DNA of 16,860 nt from Acidimicrobiales bacterium (GTDB lineage Bacteria > Actinomycetota > Acidimicrobiia > Acidimicrobiales > Poriferisodaliceae), in NCBI GenBank assembly GCA_020631315.1, contig JAHDHM010000032.1, forward strand, positions 1-16,860, in the 5' to 3' direction. Positions 14,811-16,860 of this stretch are shown one piece after another; position 1 is the first letter of the stretch; every line of letters begins with the position of its first letter. The notes under the pieces are model-generated. The model searched no databases, was not told the DNA's origin, and worked only from the letters and a program-made list of their open reading frames with translations. The position numbers and the translations under genes were made by a program.

Positions 14811-15035
14811 ATGCTCAGGAGATCGCTGCTCGCGCTCGCGGTGCTGCTGGCGGCGTGCGGGTCCGACACCGACGAATCAGCCGACGACGGTGCGACGACC
14901 ACCGGCCATGCGGTGGCCGCCGAGCAGTCGTTCCCCGACGTGGACGAGGTGATCGTCGAAGGCCGAGACCTGGCCAACGGCTGGGGCGGCGCGACCTACC
15001 GCGTCACGCTCGACCGAACCGGAACCGGGGGCTAG
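14811..15035 (+). CDS. Small lipoprotein, 74 residues, unknown function
   Basis: The product starts [20 protein letters not shown]: a short basic start, a hydrophobic core and a perfect lipobox LAAC with Cys16 as the lipidated residue. After cleavage about 59 residues remain: an acidic linker ([14 protein letters not shown]) and a short segment [32 protein letters not shown] that could form a few beta strands. I recognise no family. The frame is open upstream to 14688, but only the ATG gives a signal peptide. The TAG stop overlaps the recR stop on the other strand within CTAG. It is likely a real surface lipoprotein because the signal peptide is so good, but it is very short and could be a truncated copy of a longer one. 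Confidence 0.65.
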   Translation: MLRRSLLALAVLLAACGSDTDESADDGATTTGHAVAAEQSFPDVDEVIVEGRDLANGWGGATYRVTLDRTGTGG

Positions 15036-15628
15036 TCGACCGCCCGGCGATGCTCGAGTGCTCGGCCGAGTGTCAGCTCGTCGGCGTATTCGAGGTCACC
15101 GCCGACGGGCAGACCCGAGGCGAGACGCGTGACCGTGATGCCCAGAGGGTTGAGCAACCGAGCCAGGTACATGGCCGTGGCCTCACCCTCGATGTTCGGG
15201 TTCGTCGAGAGGATGACCTCGGTGACGTTCTCGGGGGTCAGCCGCGCCAACAGCTCGCCGACCCGGAGCTGTTCGGGACCGATGCCCTCGATCGGGTTCA
15301 AGCAGCCCTGGAGCACGTGATAGCGGCCCCGGAACTCCTGCGTCCTCTCCAGCGCGACGACGTCGCGAGACTCCTCGACCACACACAACAGACCGTCCTG
15401 CCGGGAGGCATCGCTGCAGATCGAGCACAGGTCGTACTCGCTGAAGTTGAAGCAGCGCTGACAGAAGCGGACGCGTTCCTTGGCGCGGCTGATCGCGTCG
15501 GCCAGTCGCAGCGCGTCCTGCTGCGGGATCTTCAACAGGTGGAAGGCGATTCGCTGTGCCGACTTCGGGCCGACACCCGGCATCTTGCCGAGCTCGTCGA
15601 TCAGATCCTGGACGGGACCTTCGTACAC
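15032..15628 (-). CDS. recR: Recombination mediator protein RecR
   Basis: The product has 198 residues, the normal length, from a GTG start 3 nt after the ybaB stop. RecR works with RecF and RecO to load RecA on single-stranded gaps. A helix-hairpin-helix is seen at [19 protein letters not shown] (14-32). A four-Cys zinc site follows with C56, C59, C68 and C71 ([17 protein letters not shown]). Then comes a Toprim domain (about 79-170; [48 protein letters not shown]). It ends with [21 protein letters not shown], typical of the family. It is the last gene of the dnaX-ybaB-recR cluster. Its stop codon lies inside the same CTAG as the stop of the convergent lipoprotein gene. Confidence 0.97.
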   Translation of the reverse strand: MYEGPVQDLIDELGKMPGVGPKSAQRIAFHLLKIPQQDALRLADAISRAKERVRFCQRCFNFSEYDLCSICSDASRQDGLLCVVEESRDVVALERTQEFRGRYHVLQGCLNPIEGIGPEQLRVGELLARLTPENVTEVILSTNPNIEGEATAMYLARLLNPLGITVTRLASGLPVGGDLEYADELTLGRALEHRRAVD

Positions 15629-15631
15629 CGA

Positions 15632-15964
15632 TCAGCCTCCGAGGAGGCCGCCGAGGCCACCGCCACCGAGATCACCGAGCGGCCCCATCGCCGCCTGCTG
15701 GGCCTCGGCACCCTTGGCGAGGGCGTCGGCGAGCGCGCCGTGCACGAGATCCTGGAGCATCTCGACGTCGTCGGGGTCGACCACCTCGGGAGCGATGGAC
15801 ACACCCACGACGTCGCCGCCGGCGGTCATGGTGATCTTCACGCGACCGGCGCCGGCCTCGCCGACGACCTCGGTCACCGCAGCCTGCTCCTGGGCCGCCA
15901 TCAGCTGCGCCTGCATCTGCTGGGCCTGCTGCAGCAGGCTGTTCATGTCGAACGAGTCGCTCAT
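15632..15964 (-). CDS. ybaB: YbaB/EbfC family nucleoid-associated protein
   Basis: The product has 110 residues starting MSDSFDMNSLLQQAQQMQAQ, with AGGAG 9 nt upstream. A longer frame (start at 16030) would overlap the dnaX end and adds unconserved residues, so I reject it. The Gln/Met-rich N-terminal helix, the strand pair GRVKITMTAGGDVVGVSIAPEVV and the C-terminal helix EMLQDLVHGALADALAKG match the family. It forms a small dimer that binds DNA with little sequence preference. A Gly-rich tail (GDLGGGGLGGLLGG) is common in actinobacterial members. The gene sits between dnaX and recR, its usual place, 28 nt after dnaX and 3 nt before recR, so the three are almost certainly one operon. Confidence 0.95.
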   Translation of the reverse strand: MSDSFDMNSLLQQAQQMQAQLMAAQEQAAVTEVVGEAGAGRVKITMTAGGDVVGVSIAPEVVDPDDVEMLQDLVHGALADALAKGAEAQQAAMGPLGDLGGGGLGGLLGG

Positions 15965-15992
15965 CGTGGTGTGCTCCTGGGGCGAGAGTGGA

Positions 15993-16860
15993 TCAGTAGG
16001 CGCCGGTGTCGTCCTCGACGACACGGGCACCAGGGAATGCGGCGGTCAGCCGGTCGATGCCCGACGTACCGGCGACCGGGGCGTCGGTCAGTTCGGACGG
16101 GTCGATCACCTCGTCGACGACGGGCGCTGCCGAACTCGGCGAGGCGGCCGGTGACGGGGCCGGCGACGGGCCGCCGCCCTGATCGCCGTCGGCCAACAAC
16201 TCGAGCGTCATTGGTACGCCGTAGCGGTCCGCGAGCAGCTGTTCGACGGTCGGTGCGTGGTCCTTGCACTTGTCGCGGGTGATGGCGTTCGGCAGGTGGC
16301 ACCGCACGATGCCGGGTGTCGGCGAGTCGATCTCACAACTCCCGAGCAGGGCCCGAGCAAGGCCGGGAGCTCCGGCGAGCACGTCGGACCATTCGGCCTG
16401 GAGCTGGGAGATCGACGGAGCGCTGGACGGCCCGGCCGCTGCGGGAGCCGCGGGTGCCTCCGCGACGACCGGCGCAGGTTGCGGCTCGGGAGTCGGCGCC
16501 GGAGTTGCCACCGGCGCGGCAGCAGCCGGAGGGGCACCGGCGGGTTCCACGGGTGCTGAGGGTGGGGCGGCAGGGGCCGGAGCAGCGGCCTCGGGCGCTG
16601 GAGCGGCTGGCGCAGCCGCGTCGGGCGCTGGGGCGGCGGGCACAGGTGCGGTTGCCGGCTCCGCAGGCGCCGGTGCAGCATCCGCGGCGGGAGCAGACGG
16701 CGTGCCGTCGAGGGCTTCGGCGAGCGCGGCACGAGCCGCGGACACACGACTGCCGGCGCGACCAGGACGGGCCGGCGGAGGAGGCGGGCCGCCGGCCGCG
16801 GGCGCTGCGGGCGCCGGTGCATGGCCGGCCGGGGACGGCGCAGGTGCAGCTGCCGGGGCG
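15993..16860 (-). CDS. dnaX: DNA polymerase III subunit gamma/tau, C-terminal part (start beyond window)
   Basis: The visible 288 residues are the end of DnaX, the clamp-loader subunit that links the replicative polymerases and helicase. The frame is open to the right edge, so the AAA+ ATPase domain lies outside the window; the GTG at 16745 is internal. About 150 residues are an Ala/Pro linker of extreme composition. After it a folded domain reads SISQLQAEWSDVLAGAPGLARALLG, then CEIDSPTPGIVRCHLPNAITRDKC and VEQLLADRYGVPMTLELLAD, the pattern of the DnaX domain that contacts partner subunits. A second disordered stretch and a short end follow (IDRLTAAFPGARVVEDDTGAY), which resembles the conserved final segment of many actinobacterial DnaX proteins. 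Identification rests on this domain and on the dnaX-ybaB-recR order. Confidence 0.85.
   Translation of the reverse strand, partial: APAAAPAPSPAGHAPAPAAPAAGGPPPPPARPGRAGSRVSAARAALAEALDGTPSAPAADAAPAPAEPATAPVPAAPAPDAAAPAAPAPEAAAPAPAAPPSAPVEPAGAPPAAAAPVATPAPTPEPQPAPVVAEAPAAPAAAGPSSAPSISQLQAEWSDVLAGAPGLARALLGSCEIDSPTPGIVRCHLPNAITRDKCKDHAPTVEQLLADRYGVPMTLELLADGDQGGGPSPAPSPAASPSSAAPVVDEVIDPSELTDAPVAGTSGIDRLTAAFPGARVVEDDTGAY

Noticed and set aside
15965..16030. Longer ybaB start at 16030
   Set aside because: It would overlap the dnaX end and adds 22 unconserved residues; AGGAG supports the ATG at 15964.
16208..16860. Pro/Arg-rich alternative frames over the dnaX linker
   Set aside because: They arise from the repetitive GCG/CCG-rich Ala-Pro linker read in other frames.
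1..16860. CRISPR arrays, insertion sequences, integrases, tRNA or rRNA genes
   Set aside because: None were seen: no regularly spaced identical repeats, transposase-like frames, or tRNA cloverleaf with a T-loop motif.

Overview
This is a high-GC window with the coding style of an actinobacterium. The acid-rich lipoproteins with Thr/Glu/Pro linkers, the dnaX-ybaB-recR order, the long serine hydroxymethyltransferase and a crotonyl-CoA carboxylase/reductase all fit the class Acidimicrobiia (Ilumatobacter-like). That placement is an inference, since no rRNA or tRNA gene is present. All calls were made by reading the sequence by eye; no search or folding program was run.

Layout. Positions 1-506 (minus) hold the start of a BMP-family substrate-binding lipoprotein that runs off the left edge. 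Positions 670-1782 (minus) hold a SPOUT/TrmH-type RNA methyltransferase fused to a Cupin_5 (DUF985) domain. It is divergent from a HerA-like ATPase with a coiled-coil tail (1781-4219, plus), and the two ATG codons share one CATG. A small membrane protein follows (4223-5035), then a secreted GH44 glycoside hydrolase (5156-7390). Positions 7449-9437 hold a signalling pair: a membrane Ser/Thr kinase broken by a frameshift that also removes its hinge region, and an FHA-winged-helix protein translationally coupled to it.

Acetyl-CoA metabolism follows: ccr (9502-10869, minus) and an acetyl-CoA acetyltransferase (11026-12213, plus) diverge from a 156-bp region with two palindromes. Thiolase makes acetoacetyl-CoA, and after reduction and dehydration Ccr can reductively carboxylate crotonyl-CoA to ethylmalonyl-CoA. 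A small unknown gene (12229-12672, minus) comes next.

The 12673-13169 gap is the most unusual stretch. It carries three 21-bp units in tandem, a perfect inverted repeat, a plausible promoter, and about 170 nt that folds on paper into a branched structure ending in a 15-bp TTCG hairpin. I propose an unidentified small RNA there. Then come glyA (13170-14642, minus), a tiny lipoprotein gene (14811-15035, plus) and the recombination/replication cluster recR-ybaB-dnaX (15032-16860, minus), with dnaX cut by the right edge.

Several genes lack a Shine-Dalgarno sequence but have a TANNNT box 7-8 nt before the start codon (HerA-like, ccr, small lipoprotein). This suggests leaderless transcripts, a common actinobacterial habit.
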